Origin: Azotimanducus sp965199815 | GTDB taxonomy: Bacteria > Pseudomonadota > Gammaproteobacteria > Pseudomonadales > Azotimanducaceae | Length of the DNA stretch: 64,000 nucleotides | Reading direction: 5' to 3' | Assembly (NCBI GenBank): GCA_965199815.1 | Contig: CBDATE010000024.1 | Span: 248,001-312,000, forward strand | Shown: piece by piece, positions 8,802 through 17,891 of the stretch | Numbering within the stretch: position 1 is the first letter of the stretch | Layout of the letters: each line of letters starts with the position of its first letter | Translations under genes and position numbers: made by a program | The notes under the pieces: model-generated | The model's database searches: none | Told to the model about the DNA's origin: nothing | The model's input: the letters and a program-made list of their open reading frames with translations, nothing else

Positions 8802-9310
8802 CTGGCAAGATTCTCGCCGGTGGCCTTGATGGTGTGTATCTGGTGCGTTGTGTCGGTGATGTGCGGCTCGGTATGAGCACCGGCATGGATGGCTACTTCG
8901 AGGAGCTGCTCGCGGATGGACAATGCAAGTCGATCATGATCGATCTCAGCGAAACCAGAAGCATCGACAGCACTTCACTCGGCTCGCTGGCCAAGCTCTC
9001 CATCATTTCGCGCAAGCGGCTCGGGTTGTCACCGACTCTGGTGTCAACCAACCCGGACGTGACGCGCGTCCTCAGAACCATGGGCTTTGACGAAATATTT
9101 CAACTGGTCGAGCAGCCCCTGTCGGCATTCGAGGATCTTGATCTGGAAGATCGAACAGCATCTTCGATGTCCGCAGAGGGCACGGAGCAGGAACGGCAGG
9201 AACAGATGCGTCGCTGCGTTATTGACGCGCACAAGACGCTCATGTCCCTGAACGGGAATAATCGCGAGGCTTTTCGCGACCTGATGGAATCACTGCACTC
9301 CGATGAGTGA
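8798..9310 (+). CDS. STAS-domain (anti-anti-sigma factor-like) protein
   Basis: A 170-residue protein whose ATG overlaps the stop of the PP2C gene. Residues ~1-105 form a STAS domain: a beta strand with VYLVRCVGDVRLG, then SIMIDLSETRSIDSTSLGSLAKL, where the Ser/Thr run after the Asp is the place expected for the regulatory phospho-serine, and LGLSPTLVSTNPDVTRVLRTMGFDEIFQLV. A C-terminal extension of ~60 residues is Glu/Gln/Arg rich (EGTEQERQEQMRRC) and helical. Because it is co-translated with the phosphatase it is the likely substrate. No anti-sigma kinase or sigma factor gene lies nearby, so the third partner is elsewhere or the output is different. Confidence 0.85.
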   Translation: MTGKILAGGLDGVYLVRCVGDVRLGMSTGMDGYFEELLADGQCKSIMIDLSETRSIDSTSLGSLAKLSIISRKRLGLSPTLVSTNPDVTRVLRTMGFDEIFQLVEQPLSAFEDLDLEDRTASSMSAEGTEQERQEQMRRCVIDAHKTLMSLNGNNREAFRDLMESLHSDE

Positions 9311-9366
9311 AGCCCGCTGGTGAACGACGAACAGATGCACAACGAAGACACGGAGGAGTATAGGCT

Positions 9367-10344
9367 GTGAAGGATTTTGCGAACAAGCTGGCGGTCATTA
9401 CCGGTGCGGGTTCCGGCATTGGGCGCGAGCTCGCGCTGGCACTGGTGCGCGAAGGTGCGGACCTCGCCATGTGCGATGTCATACAGACAAACCTTGAAGA
9501 CACCCTGACCATGTGTGAGTCGGAGGCGGCGCAGGGACGTCGCATGAGTATCCATCTGTGCGATGTTGCGGATGAGTCCGCGGTGCTGGCGTTTCGTGAT
9601 GCGACCAGGCAGCGGCACGACACCGGCCACATAGACCTGCTGTTCAACAATGCCGGTGTTGGTGGTACCGAGAGCTTTGTCACTGGCTCGCGCGAACGAT
9701 GGGAACGCACCTTCAATACCTGCTGGTTCGGTGTCTATTATTGTGCGCGCGCGTTCATGCCCATGCTGGTTGCGAGCACCCGGGCCCACCTGATCAACAT
9801 CAGCAGCGTCAATGGCTTCTGGGCATCCCTCGGCAGGGGCAGGGCGCACACTTCGTACTCTGCCGCCAAATTTGCCGTCAAAGGGTTCAGCGAAGCCTTG
9901 ATTGAAGACCTTTCCATGTACGCGCCGCACGTGAAGGTGTCGGTGGTCATGCCGGGGCACATCGGCACGGGCATCGTGGGGAACAGCATGACCATCCTTG
10001 CGGGCGAGGCCTTGCAGGCCGGCAGCGAGCAGGCGCTGGCGTTTGTACGCGAGCAACTGCGCACTTCGGGTACCGATGTCGCGGCCCTGTCGGATGATGA
10101 TGTCATCGCGGCCGGCAAGATGATGGCCGACGGCTTTCGCAGCATGGCACCCATGACCCCGGCACAGGCGGCAACGGAGATTCTGCAGGGTGTGCGGGAT
10201 GAGCGTTGGCGAATCCTGGTTGGCGAGGATGCCGTTTGCCTCGACGAGATGGTGCGTACAGACCCTGAAGGTGCCTATGGCGATGAGTTTTTCGCTCGTA
10301 TGCAGCAGCAGGATGTATTGCGTACGCTCACCTCCGGGGGTTAG
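9367..10344 (+). CDS. Short-chain dehydrogenase/reductase
   Basis: A 325-residue classical SDR oxidoreductase using NAD(P)H, starting at GTG 9367. It has the Rossmann glycine motif GAGSGIGRELA, the NNAGVGG motif, the catalytic Ser in ISSVNG, and YSAAK containing the catalytic Tyr and Lys. The C-terminal region is longer than the 250-residue core, with roughly 75 extra residues after SVVMPGHIGTG. The substrate is unknown. It starts 56 bases after the STAS gene and meets the leftward TerB-like gene tail to tail with a four-base overlap. Confidence 0.85.
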   Translation: MKDFANKLAVITGAGSGIGRELALALVREGADLAMCDVIQTNLEDTLTMCESEAAQGRRMSIHLCDVADESAVLAFRDATRQRHDTGHIDLLFNNAGVGGTESFVTGSRERWERTFNTCWFGVYYCARAFMPMLVASTRAHLINISSVNGFWASLGRGRAHTSYSAAKFAVKGFSEALIEDLSMYAPHVKVSVVMPGHIGTGIVGNSMTILAGEALQAGSEQALAFVREQLRTSGTDVAALSDDDVIAAGKMMADGFRSMAPMTPAQAATEILQGVRDERWRILVGEDAVCLDEMVRTDPEGAYGDEFFARMQQQDVLRTLTSGG

Positions 10345-10814
10345 GTCGATTTCCGCAAATCCCGCGCTTCACGTTTCGCGCGGATGAACCCGCTGTGTGA
10401 GACATGCAGGAGCTCCGAGATGCGCCTGATGGCGGATTCTTCGTAGCTGGCCAGGTTCTGGTCGGCGAGCGCGATTTGCCAGAGCGCAACCATCAGTCGG
10501 TATCGCTCGTCCGCGCTCAGGGAATCTTTCACCCGACGAGTGAAGGGATATATGGAAGTGGCCTGCGCGTGTTCAGTGTGCACCGCCGCTGCCAGTCGCT
10601 GGGCTGAGCCTTGCGAGATGCCAAACAAATCCTGCAGGCAGGCATCTATGCGCGCGCATTCATCGCTCGTGATGTCGTGGTCGGCCCAGGCAACCTCGAA
10701 GAACAGCATGGCTGCGGCGTGGGCGAGTGACTCCTGTTCGTCAGCCTGCGTCTCGCCTGTACGATTCCTGCTCGTGTCAGGGCTGCCGGGACGAGAAAAG
10801 AGCTTCGCGAACAT
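10341..10814 (-). CDS. TerB-like tellurite-resistance family protein
   Basis: A 157-residue, helix-rich cytoplasmic protein. The TerB fold is indicated by the paired helical motifs AAAMLFFEVAWADHDITSDE and YRLMVALWQIALADQNLASYEE. Each holds the acidic D-x-[DN] sequence seen in TerB metal-binding sites, followed by IRRISELLHVSHSGF. Single-domain TerB proteins are widespread and poorly understood; most are not linked to tellurite. It lies between two SDR genes and overlaps the first at the 3' end. An unstructured N terminus of ~25 residues precedes the domain. Confidence 0.75.
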   Translation of the reverse strand: MFAKLFSRPGSPDTSRNRTGETQADEQESLAHAAAMLFFEVAWADHDITSDECARIDACLQDLFGISQGSAQRLAAAVHTEHAQATSIYPFTRRVKDSLSADERYRLMVALWQIALADQNLASYEESAIRRISELLHVSHSGFIRAKREARDLRKST

Positions 10815-10844
10815 GCTGATCTGTACGCGTTCTCAAATGCGCAT

Positions 10845-11639
10845 TTACTGAAGCTCGTGGACGAGCGGTGCAGCGAGCATGGACATGCCGCCATCGACCA
10901 CGAATTCCTGCGCGGTGATGAAGACCGATTCGTCAGATGCCAGAAATACCACGACATCGGCGATATTGTGCGCGCGCCCGAGCACCCCGAGCTGCGCGCG
11001 GACGGGTGCCTCTTCCCGTCCGTGAGCGGTGATACCGGCTGCCGCGGCCTGGTGTCCGAAGTTTTGCACCATCGGGGTATCGATGGAGCCGGGGTGGATT
11101 GAATTGCAGCGAATCTTGTATCCCGATTCCAGGCAATGCGCAGCAATGGAGCGTGAAATACCTTCCACGGCGGCCTTGGCAGCTGCATAGCCGACAATCT
11201 GGCCATAGGCCAGCTTGGAGGCTACCGAGGCCATGTTGATGATGGAGCCACCGCCACTTTGCGCCATCAGCGGGATGGCGGATTTGCTGCCAAGAAAGGT
11301 GGCATCAAGGCTCACGGCTGTTTGCGCCTTGAATTCGTCATAGGTCTGGCTCTCTATGGAGCCGGGCAGCACAATACCGGCGTTGTTCACCAGTACGTGC
11401 AGGGCACCAAACTCCCGCTCGATTTCGGCGATGACTTCCTGCCAGCGGGTCTCGTCAGTCACATCCTGCGGCTTGAAAACTGCGTTGATATCATCCGCCA
11501 CCGCCATTCCGGCCGCACTGTCCAGATCTGTGAGCACCACATGTGCGCCTTCGGCCGCGAGCGCGCGGGCATCAGCCTCGCCAAGGCCCTTGGCAGCGCC
11601 CGTCACCAGAGCGACCTTTCCGTGAACTCGTCCCGACAT
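10845..11639 (-). CDS. Short-chain dehydrogenase/reductase
   Basis: A classical SDR of 264 residues from the ATG at 11639, the start that places the cofactor motif GAAKGLGEADA normally near the N terminus; the frame extends further upstream. Other motifs are NNAGIVLPG, SVASKLAYG, and the catalytic YAAAK. The C terminus FITAQEFVVDGG is typical of 3-oxoacyl reductase or hydroxysteroid/cyclic-alcohol dehydrogenase-like SDRs, but the substrate is not evident. It is transcribed divergently from pilB with about 180 bases between the two starts. Confidence 0.85.
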   Translation of the reverse strand: MSGRVHGKVALVTGAAKGLGEADARALAAEGAHVVLTDLDSAAGMAVADDINAVFKPQDVTDETRWQEVIAEIEREFGALHVLVNNAGIVLPGSIESQTYDEFKAQTAVSLDATFLGSKSAIPLMAQSGGGSIINMASVASKLAYGQIVGYAAAKAAVEGISRSIAAHCLESGYKIRCNSIHPGSIDTPMVQNFGHQAAAAGITAHGREEAPVRAQLGVLGRAHNIADVVVFLASDESVFITAQEFVVDGGMSMLAAPLVHELQ

Positions 11640-11819
11640 GGTACTGGCCGACCCCTTCCCGTGAATCGATTGCAAGGGCAACATTCTGCCAGAACTTCGC
11701 ACCGGACCGAGACCGGATCGAGACAGGCCAATTTCTCACACGAATTGAGGCGTACATCGCACCGTGCGAACAAGAGAATTCGGATAGCGTATGTCCGACA
11801 GAGTTGTGTTTCCAGTCAG

Positions 11820-13400
11820 ATGCCATTTGCCGACACCAGTCATCCTGCCGATTCGGCACCTTCCAACAGTGCATACGCACATGAGCTTGCCACTGCCACC
11901 CGGCTTGCGCGCCTGCATGGTATGCCATGCATTGATCTGGCCGCTTTCGATTTGCGCGCCCTGAGAGCATCTGGCCGTCTTTCGCCGAACCTGCAGCGCA
12001 AGTGTCACTCCTTGTTGGTAGCACCGCTCGCAACGAAAGTCGGCCCGATGGCGTTCGCAATCAGCGAACCAGAGCTGGTTGCGCGTATCCGGGAAACCCT
12101 GCAACCGGAGCTCGGCGGGTCGCTGAAGTGGCTGTTGGTCACGCCCTCGGCACTCAAGCAGTCTCTCGATACGCTCGATGTCTTGCCCGGCGATGCTCCC
12201 GGCGGGGCCGTTCAGTCAGACTCACGCAGCGGGCATTCTGCACAGCAAGCATCCGAGCCTCGTTCCGCCGTGGCCGTCTCTGCCGAGAAATCCGAGGCTC
12301 CGGCAGTGCAGTTGGTGAACCGCATTCTGGACAAGGCCATTGCCGACAAGGCCTCCGATATTCATTTCGAGCCTTTTGAAGACAGTTATCGTGTTCGCCT
12401 GCGTCGTGATGGCGTACTCGCAACCTGTGAAACACCCGGCATGAGTCTGGCGGCAGCGGTCTCGGCGCGCATCAAGGTGATGGCGAAAATGGACATTTCG
12501 GAGCGTCGGCTTCCGCAAGATGGACGCATACGGCTGCCAGTGTCTGACAGTCGTCACATCGACCTGCGTGTCAATTCGTTGCCGACACTCTGGGGGGAGA
12601 AGCTGGTGCTGCGTGTGCTTGGTGGTGGCCAGGAGGTTCGCGCGCTCGAGGATATCGGCATGTCGAGCACCGAACAGCGCCTGTATGCACATGCCTTGCA
12701 GAAGTCGCAGGGCCTGATTCTGGTGACGGGCCCCACCGGAAGCGGCAAGACCGTCACCCTCTATGCCGGGCTCGAGCGTCTCAACACCCATGAACGCAAC
12801 ATTCTCGCGGTTGAAGATCCGGTTGAAATTACTCTTTCGGGCATCAATCAGGTGCAGATCAATACGCGCGTTGGTCTCAGTTTCGCCAGTGTGCTGCGGG
12901 CATTCCTGAGACAGGATCCGGATGTCATCATGCTCGGCGAAATCCGCGATCAGGAAACTGCCGAAATAGCCGTCAGAGCGGCGCAGACCGGGCACATCGT
13001 GCTTGCCACCCTGCACACCAATTCGGCACTGGAAACTCCCGGACGCTTGATCGACATGGGCGTACCGTCCTATCTGCTGGCCAGTGCCCTGAGCCTCGTC
13101 GTTTCGCAGCGACTGGTGCGCCGCCTGTGTCCATACTGCGCCCTGGCTGATGCACACGGGAAACAGCCAAACCCGGATGGATGCACACAGTGTCTTGCTG
13201 GCTACTCGGGACGACAGGGCGTGTATGAAATGCTCCCGGTCACCTCGGCGTTGGCAGAGGCTTTGAGCCGACAGACTCCGCTGGCCGACATCGAGCGAAG
13301 CGCCCGCAGTGAGGGTTTTTCCAGCCTGCATGAGGCAGGTTTGCGGCTGGTGGCAGAAGGGGTGACCAGTTTGTCCGAGGTGCAGAGAGTGTGTAGCTGA
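11820..13400 (+). CDS. pilB: Type IV pilus assembly ATPase PilB
   Basis: Hexameric cytoplasmic ATPase that powers pilus extension. From ATG 11820 the protein is 526 residues. It has an N-terminal MshEN/N1-type domain, then SDIHFEPF, Walker A GPTGSGKT at about residue 304, the Asp box and Walker B in RQDPDVIMLGEIRD, a His box (TLHTN), and a C-terminal tetracysteine zinc site (CPYC and CTQC). The reading frame runs further upstream, but that part is antisense to the SDR gene. The pilC start overlaps the last base of the stop. Family length is about 560 residues, so this one is slightly short at the N-terminal linker. Confidence 0.92.
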   Translation: MPFADTSHPADSAPSNSAYAHELATATRLARLHGMPCIDLAAFDLRALRASGRLSPNLQRKCHSLLVAPLATKVGPMAFAISEPELVARIRETLQPELGGSLKWLLVTPSALKQSLDTLDVLPGDAPGGAVQSDSRSGHSAQQASEPRSAVAVSAEKSEAPAVQLVNRILDKAIADKASDIHFEPFEDSYRVRLRRDGVLATCETPGMSLAAAVSARIKVMAKMDISERRLPQDGRIRLPVSDSRHIDLRVNSLPTLWGEKLVLRVLGGGQEVRALEDIGMSSTEQRLYAHALQKSQGLILVTGPTGSGKTVTLYAGLERLNTHERNILAVEDPVEITLSGINQVQINTRVGLSFASVLRAFLRQDPDVIMLGEIRDQETAEIAVRAAQTGHIVLATLHTNSALETPGRLIDMGVPSYLLASALSLVVSQRLVRRLCPYCALADAHGKQPNPDGCTQCLAGYSGRQGVYEMLPVTSALAEALSRQTPLADIERSARSEGFSSLHEAGLRLVAEGVTSLSEVQRVCS

Positions 13401-14596
13401 TGCGCCGCTACGCCTATGAAGGCATCCTGCTCGGAGGCGCTCGCACGAGCGGCGAAATCGAGGCGCTGAACGAGGCCGAAGCACGCCGGGTCATGCTGCG
13501 AAAAGGCGTGTCAATACGGCATCTGCGACGCGTGGCAGCGAGCAGCAGGGCAGCGAAGATGTCGCGCCAGGCGCTCGCCGGAATGACTCGTCAGTTCTCG
13601 ATCATGCTGGCTGCGGGCTTGCCGGTCGTGGATGCGTTGCGTCTTGTGGCAGAAGGCGCTCGCAAGCCACAGGAGCGGGCGCTTCTCGATGATTTGGCCG
13701 ATCAGGTGTCCGCTGGTCACTCGGTGGCCGATGCGCTTCGCAAGCATCAGTCCACTTTCACGCCGCTCTATATTGCGCTGGTAAACGCCGGCGAACAGTC
13801 GGGGGCCTTCGATGTCATGCTCATGCGCGTTGCGGATATGCTGGAACGTAGCCTGGCTGTGCGCGCCAAAGTGAAAAAGGCGCTTGTGTATCCCTGTGTC
13901 GTGGTGCTCGTGGCCATCGTGGTCATGGCCGTCATGCTCATCTTCGTGGTGCCCATGATGGATTCGGTATTTCAGGGTTTTGGTGCCGAGCTGCCAGCTT
14001 TCACCCGTCTTGTGCTGGATCTGTCCGAATCCCTGGCGAGGCTCTGGTGGGTCGTGCTCGCGGGTGCAATACTGCTTGGCGCGACGCTCCGCTGGAGCCT
14101 CAAACGATTCGATGGGTTCGCGCTGCTCGTGGATCGATTCCTGCTGCGAGTGCCTCTTGTTGGCAAGTTACTGCTCGAATCCACCCTGGCACGATTTTGC
14201 GAGACGCTGGCCACCAGCTTCGCCGCTGGCACTCCGCTCATCGAGGCATTGACCATGCTCGCACCGAGTGCACAGAATCGGGTGCTCAGTCAAGCCATAC
14301 TGACGGTGCGCGATCAGGTGAGTGTCGGCGAACCCTTGCACAAGGCCATGAGAGAAAGCGGCAGTTTTCCTGATCTGGTGGTGCAGATGGTGCGTATCGG
14401 AGAGGAGTCCGGTCGCCTTGACAGCATGTTGTCGCGCGCAGCCAGGCACTTTTCCGAAGCAGTGGATACCCTGGCGGACGGGCTGTCCGAGGCGCTCGGA
14501 CCTGTTGTTATGATGGTGCTTGCGGTGCTTGTCGGAGGATTGCTGGTCGCCATGTACATGCCAATGTTCTCCCTCGGCGGGGCGCTCGGTGGTTGA
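13400..14596 (+). CDS. pilC: Type IV pilus inner-membrane platform protein PilC
   Basis: Polytopic inner-membrane protein that couples PilB to pilin assembly. The 398-residue length is normal. Two GspF/PilC repeat domains are visible, one around residues 60-180 (FSIMLAAGLPVVDALRLVAEGA) and one around 260-385 (FCETLATSFAAGTPLIEALTML). Each is followed by hydrophobic segments: VVVLVAIVVMAVMLIFVV, LWWVVLAGAILLGATL, and the C-terminal VVMMVLAVLVGGLLVAMYMP. The gene starts on the last base of pilB and overlaps pilD by eight bases. Confidence 0.93.
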   Translation: MRRYAYEGILLGGARTSGEIEALNEAEARRVMLRKGVSIRHLRRVAASSRAAKMSRQALAGMTRQFSIMLAAGLPVVDALRLVAEGARKPQERALLDDLADQVSAGHSVADALRKHQSTFTPLYIALVNAGEQSGAFDVMLMRVADMLERSLAVRAKVKKALVYPCVVVLVAIVVMAVMLIFVVPMMDSVFQGFGAELPAFTRLVLDLSESLARLWWVVLAGAILLGATLRWSLKRFDGFALLVDRFLLRVPLVGKLLLESTLARFCETLATSFAAGTPLIEALTMLAPSAQNRVLSQAILTVRDQVSVGEPLHKAMRESGSFPDLVVQMVRIGEESGRLDSMLSRAARHFSEAVDTLADGLSEALGPVVMMVLAVLVGGLLVAMYMPMFSLGGALGG

Positions 14597-15479
14597 AGTC
14601 TGGGCGCAGTATCTCCTGGCGCTGCTCGCCGGACTTGTCGTCGGCAGTTTCGTCACCACGCTTGTCTATCGCCTGCCGCGAATGCAGGCGGCGCCCAACA
14701 GATACCGTCCGTGCGAAGCCTGTGTGCAGCGGCCAGCTGAATCGCCGCATAACGCGTCAAGCGAGACTGCATATGGGCGCAGGCTGAACCTGTGGCTGCC
14801 GCGTTCGCATTGCCCTCTGTGCCTGGCACCGCTCGCCCCGCTCGACTTGTTGCCACTGCTGTCCTGGGCCATCCTGGGCGGTCGTTGCCGTCACTGTGGG
14901 GATCGGATCGCGCCGCTCTATCCATGCATTGAAGCTGTGCTCGCGCTGCTCGCCTGCCTGCTGGTACTGGTGTTCGGTTTTGGCGCACAGTCGCTGGCCG
15001 GCCTGGTGCTGTTATCCGGCTTGCTGGCGCTGTCAGTGATTGATATACGCACCTTCACCCTGCCGGATGTCGCCACCCTGAGTCTCCTGTGGCTCGGGCT
15101 CCTGTGCAATGTCATGGGTCTCTTTACCGATCTGGCCAGTGCCGTCATCGGTGCATTCCTCGGTTACAGCGTTCTCTGGCTGCTCTATCAGGTGCACCGA
15201 TTGATTCGTGGTGTCGAGGGTATGGGCTATGGCGACTTCAAGCTGCTCGCAGCGATTGGTGCCTGGCTCGGCTGGCAGGAATTACCGGGTGTGGTGCTGG
15301 CTGCCTCCGCAAGCGGTCTGCTCTGGGCCCTGTGGCATTGGATATCGCACCGGATCAGAACCAGTCGAGGCGGGAGGCAGGCACATCTCGACATCAACCT
15401 CGGTATGAGGATACCCTTTGCCCCCTTTCTCGCATTTGGGAGCCTCGTGGCACTTTTGCATCCCCTGCCAGTCAGCTGA
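14589..15479 (+). CDS. pilD: Prepilin peptidase / N-methyltransferase PilD
   Basis: Bifunctional inner-membrane aspartic protease that cleaves prepilin leaders after the conserved Gly and methylates the new N terminus. From GTG 14589 it is 296 residues and overlaps pilC by eight bases. It has the N-terminal segment GLVVGSFVTTLVYRLP, the cytoplasmic zinc-type tetracysteine pair CPLC and CRHCG, and the two catalytic aspartates in SVIDIRTFTLPD and GMGYGDFKLLA. About seven hydrophobic segments are visible. A Gln/Ser/Asn-containing insert lies between the first strand and the CPLC motif. It is the only prepilin peptidase in the window and should also serve the gsp pseudopilins. Confidence 0.95.
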   Translation: MVEVWAQYLLALLAGLVVGSFVTTLVYRLPRMQAAPNRYRPCEACVQRPAESPHNASSETAYGRRLNLWLPRSHCPLCLAPLAPLDLLPLLSWAILGGRCRHCGDRIAPLYPCIEAVLALLACLLVLVFGFGAQSLAGLVLLSGLLALSVIDIRTFTLPDVATLSLLWLGLLCNVMGLFTDLASAVIGAFLGYSVLWLLYQVHRLIRGVEGMGYGDFKLLAAIGAWLGWQELPGVVLAASASGLLWALWHWISHRIRTSRGGRQAHLDINLGMRIPFAPFLAFGSLVALLHPLPVS

Positions 15480-15487
15480 GTGAGTAC

Positions 15488-16081
15488 ATGATGCTGATTG
15501 TCGGGCTCACAGGCGGCATAGGCTCGGGCAAGTCTGCGGTGTCCGAGCGATTCTCCGCGCTCGGAGTGGATATTGTCGATGCAGATGTCGCCGCGCGCAG
15601 GGTGGTGGAGCCCGGATGCCCGGCATTCGCGCAGATCATCGCTCGACACGGCCAGGCTGTGCTTGATGCCGACGGCGCACTTGACCGAAAAGCCTTGCGC
15701 AAGCTCGTGTTTGCCAGGGATGCAGAGCGCCTGTGGCTTGAAGCACTCCTGCACCCCTTGATTGCAGATGAGCTTGGCAGACAGATTTCACGGGCAACCT
15801 CACCATACAGCATGCTCGTTTCACCGCTCCTCGAGGAATCTGGTCAGGTGCAGCTGGTGAATCGGGTTCTGGTGGTAGATGCGCCGGAGTCGGTGCAGGT
15901 GCAACGTACTCTCGCGCGTGATGGCGGGGATGAGACGACGGTGCGCGCGATTATCAATGCGCAAATGTCACGCCCGGAGCGGCTCGCCATGGCGGATGAC
16001 GTTATCGAAAACGACAAGCACCTCGGGCATCTTGATACCGAAGTGCACAGGTTGCACAACCTGTATATGCGTTTGCAGTAG
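15488..16081 (+). CDS. coaE: Dephospho-CoA kinase
   Basis: Phosphorylates dephospho-CoA at the 3' hydroxyl, the last step of coenzyme A synthesis. 197 residues from ATG 15488 (a second ATG at 15491 is equally possible). It has the P-loop GLTGGIGSGKS at the N terminus, DADVAARRVVEPG, the LEALLHPLI helix, VLVVDAP, and the C-terminal ADDVIENDKHLGHL typical of CoaE. It follows pilD by eight bases; pilBCD-coaE is a common gammaproteobacterial order. No yacG follows. Confidence 0.96.
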   Translation: MMLIVGLTGGIGSGKSAVSERFSALGVDIVDADVAARRVVEPGCPAFAQIIARHGQAVLDADGALDRKALRKLVFARDAERLWLEALLHPLIADELGRQISRATSPYSMLVSPLLEESGQVQLVNRVLVVDAPESVQVQRTLARDGGDETTVRAIINAQMSRPERLAMADDVIENDKHLGHLDTEVHRLHNLYMRLQ

Positions 16082-16114
16082 CATGGTGTTCATCAACAGC
16101 GAGAGCGTGAGGAC

Positions 16115-17686
16115 ATGAGCCAGATTCCGCAAGGTATCGAGATCAACGCAGGTTTCAAGCAGGCTCTGGATGCGCTTGCGCACGCAGACGACGAGTATCT
16201 GTTTATCACCGGCAAGGCCGGTACCGGGAAATCCACGCTGCTGTCGTATTTTCGTGAAGTTGCGAATCAGACTCTGGTGGTGCTGGCACCGACCGGCGTG
16301 GCGGCATTGAATGTGGGCGGTGAGACGATTCACCATTTCTTCGGATTCGGTGTCGATGTCACACCTGACACGGTGCGTGCTCCACGGCGCGGTGCCGATA
16401 TCTATCAGTCTCTCGAGTGCATCATCATCGATGAAGCTTCCATGCTGCGTGCTGACCTGCTTGATTGCGTGAACGTGTTCTTGCGCAAGTACGGGCCGCA
16501 CAAGAAGCGTCCCTTTGGCGGCGTACGCATGGTGTTCTTCGGAGACCTGTACCAGTTGCCGCCGGTGGTGACCGGCGCCGAGAGGGAAATTTTCAGATCG
16601 TGTTACGAATCGCCTTTCTTCTTCAGCGCTGCCGGGTTGCAGGACGCTGACCTGCGCATTATCGAACTGGACAAGGTATATCGACAGAAGGATGCGGATT
16701 TCATCGAGCTGCTGAATCGTATTCGCAATGACAGCTTGCTCGACGGCGACATGGCGCGACTCGACGAGCTCGTGGATGAGGAATTCGAGCCGAGCCCGGA
16801 CGAGTTCTGCGTGAACCTGACGGTGACCAACAAGCGCGCCGATCAGGTCAACGAGTACCGGCTTGATACCCTGCCGGGCAAGCCTCTTCGGCAAGTTGCG
16901 GAGATTGAGGGTGACTTCGCGCGTGAATCCCGGCCAACAGCAGAGCACCTCATGTTCAAGGAGGGCGCGCAGATCATGCTGTTGAACAACGATTCGAAGG
17001 GGCGTTGGGTGAACGGCTCGCTTGGTGTCATCGAGAGCGTCAGGGCACTGAAGAAAGAAGGCATCCTGTCCGTCCGGCTGAGTGACAGCGATGAACTGGT
17101 TGAGGTGCAACGCTTCCGCTGGGAAGTCGTTCGCTTCAAGCTCGATGCCGGGCGGATTGTCGCCGAAGAGGTGGGCAGCTTCACGCAGTTTCCCTTTCGG
17201 CTTGCCTGGGCGGTTACGATTCACAAGAGTCAGGGCAAGACATTCGACCGTGTCGTGATCGATTTTGAGCGAGGTGCCTTTGCGGCGGGTCAGGCGTATG
17301 TCGCGCTGAGCCGATGCACGAGCCTTCAGGGCATGGTGCTCAGGCGGCCCATCAAGCCTTCATCAATTCGCGCCGATTGGACGGTGCGCAAGTTTCTGTC
17401 AAGCCATGCCTGGCGAGAGGCGGACAAGAAGATGTCGGTAGAAGACAAGACGGCGGCGATTGAACAGGCCGTGAAGGATGGGCATCTGGTGTCGATGAAG
17501 TATCTCAAGCCGGACGACAGCCACAGCGAGCGATTGGTGCAACCCGTGACAATCGGGCGCGAGTCCTATGCCGGGAAGTCCTTTCTGGCGATGCGCGCGT
17601 TCTGCCAGCTGCGGCAGGCGGAACGAGTATTTCGCATTGACCGGATTCTGGAGATGCAGGTTATTGACGGCGAGGCGAAGCAGTAA
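16115..17686 (+). CDS. PIF1-family helicase with C-terminal WYL domain
   Basis: A 523-residue superfamily 1B helicase. Walker A GKAGTGKST lies at about residues 33-41, followed by LAPTGVAALNVGGETIHHFF, Walker B IIIDEASM, FFGDLYQLPP and the late motif AVTIHKSQGKTFDRV (residues ~367-380), with AYVALSRC close behind. These define PIF1/RecD2-like DNA helicases that unwind 5' to 3'. After residue ~445 comes a WYL-like domain (AIEQAVKDGHLVSMKYLKPD, then AFCQLRQAERVFRIDRI). PIF1-WYL fusions are known in other bacteria, where the WYL part was reported to bind single-stranded DNA. The likely role is genome maintenance rather than the transcription control typical of WYL regulators. It starts 33 bases after coaE. 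Confidence 0.87.
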   Translation: MSQIPQGIEINAGFKQALDALAHADDEYLFITGKAGTGKSTLLSYFREVANQTLVVLAPTGVAALNVGGETIHHFFGFGVDVTPDTVRAPRRGADIYQSLECIIIDEASMLRADLLDCVNVFLRKYGPHKKRPFGGVRMVFFGDLYQLPPVVTGAEREIFRSCYESPFFFSAAGLQDADLRIIELDKVYRQKDADFIELLNRIRNDSLLDGDMARLDELVDEEFEPSPDEFCVNLTVTNKRADQVNEYRLDTLPGKPLRQVAEIEGDFARESRPTAEHLMFKEGAQIMLLNNDSKGRWVNGSLGVIESVRALKKEGILSVRLSDSDELVEVQRFRWEVVRFKLDAGRIVAEEVGSFTQFPFRLAWAVTIHKSQGKTFDRVVIDFERGAFAAGQAYVALSRCTSLQGMVLRRPIKPSSIRADWTVRKFLSSHAWREADKKMSVEDKTAAIEQAVKDGHLVSMKYLKPDDSHSERLVQPVTIGRESYAGKSFLAMRAFCQLRQAERVFRIDRILEMQVIDGEAKQ

Positions 17687-17758
17687 CCGCGACAGGTGTC
17701 CTCGGTACCCTGATGCCCCGACTGGCCTCGGGTTGGTAGCTGGCCTGGGAATCTGCGT

Positions 17759-17834
17759 TGGAGCGGGAAACCGGGTTCGAACCGGCGACCTCAACCTTGG
17801 CAAGGTTGCGCTCTACCAACTGAGCTATTCCCGC
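17759..17834 (-). tRNA. tRNA-Gly (anticodon GCC)
   Basis: A 76-base cloverleaf read on the minus strand. The acceptor GCGGGAA pairs with TTCCCGC, followed by discriminator T and an encoded CCA. The D-arm has AGCTCAGTTGGTAGAGC, the anticodon loop is TTGCCAA giving GCC, and the T-arm contains GGTTCGAACC. All stems are complete. The transposase remnant lies 57 bases upstream of its 5' end. Confidence 0.97.
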
Positions 17835-17891
17835 GGATAGGTGTCATTTTGCGAGACTTGCCCGAAGGTTGCAAGTCTGCGTACTCGTTCA

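Noticed and set aside
11259..11819. Upstream extension of the pilB reading frame by about 187 codons
   Set aside because: This part is antisense to the SDR gene and has no PilB similarity; the ATG at 11820 gives the normal N terminus.
12222..13484. A 420-codon open frame antisense to pilB
   Set aside because: It shadows a conserved ATPase gene and lacks any domain.
15968..17224. A 418-codon open frame antisense to the PIF1-like helicase
   Set aside because: It is a shadow of the helicase gene; no start signal or motif supports it.
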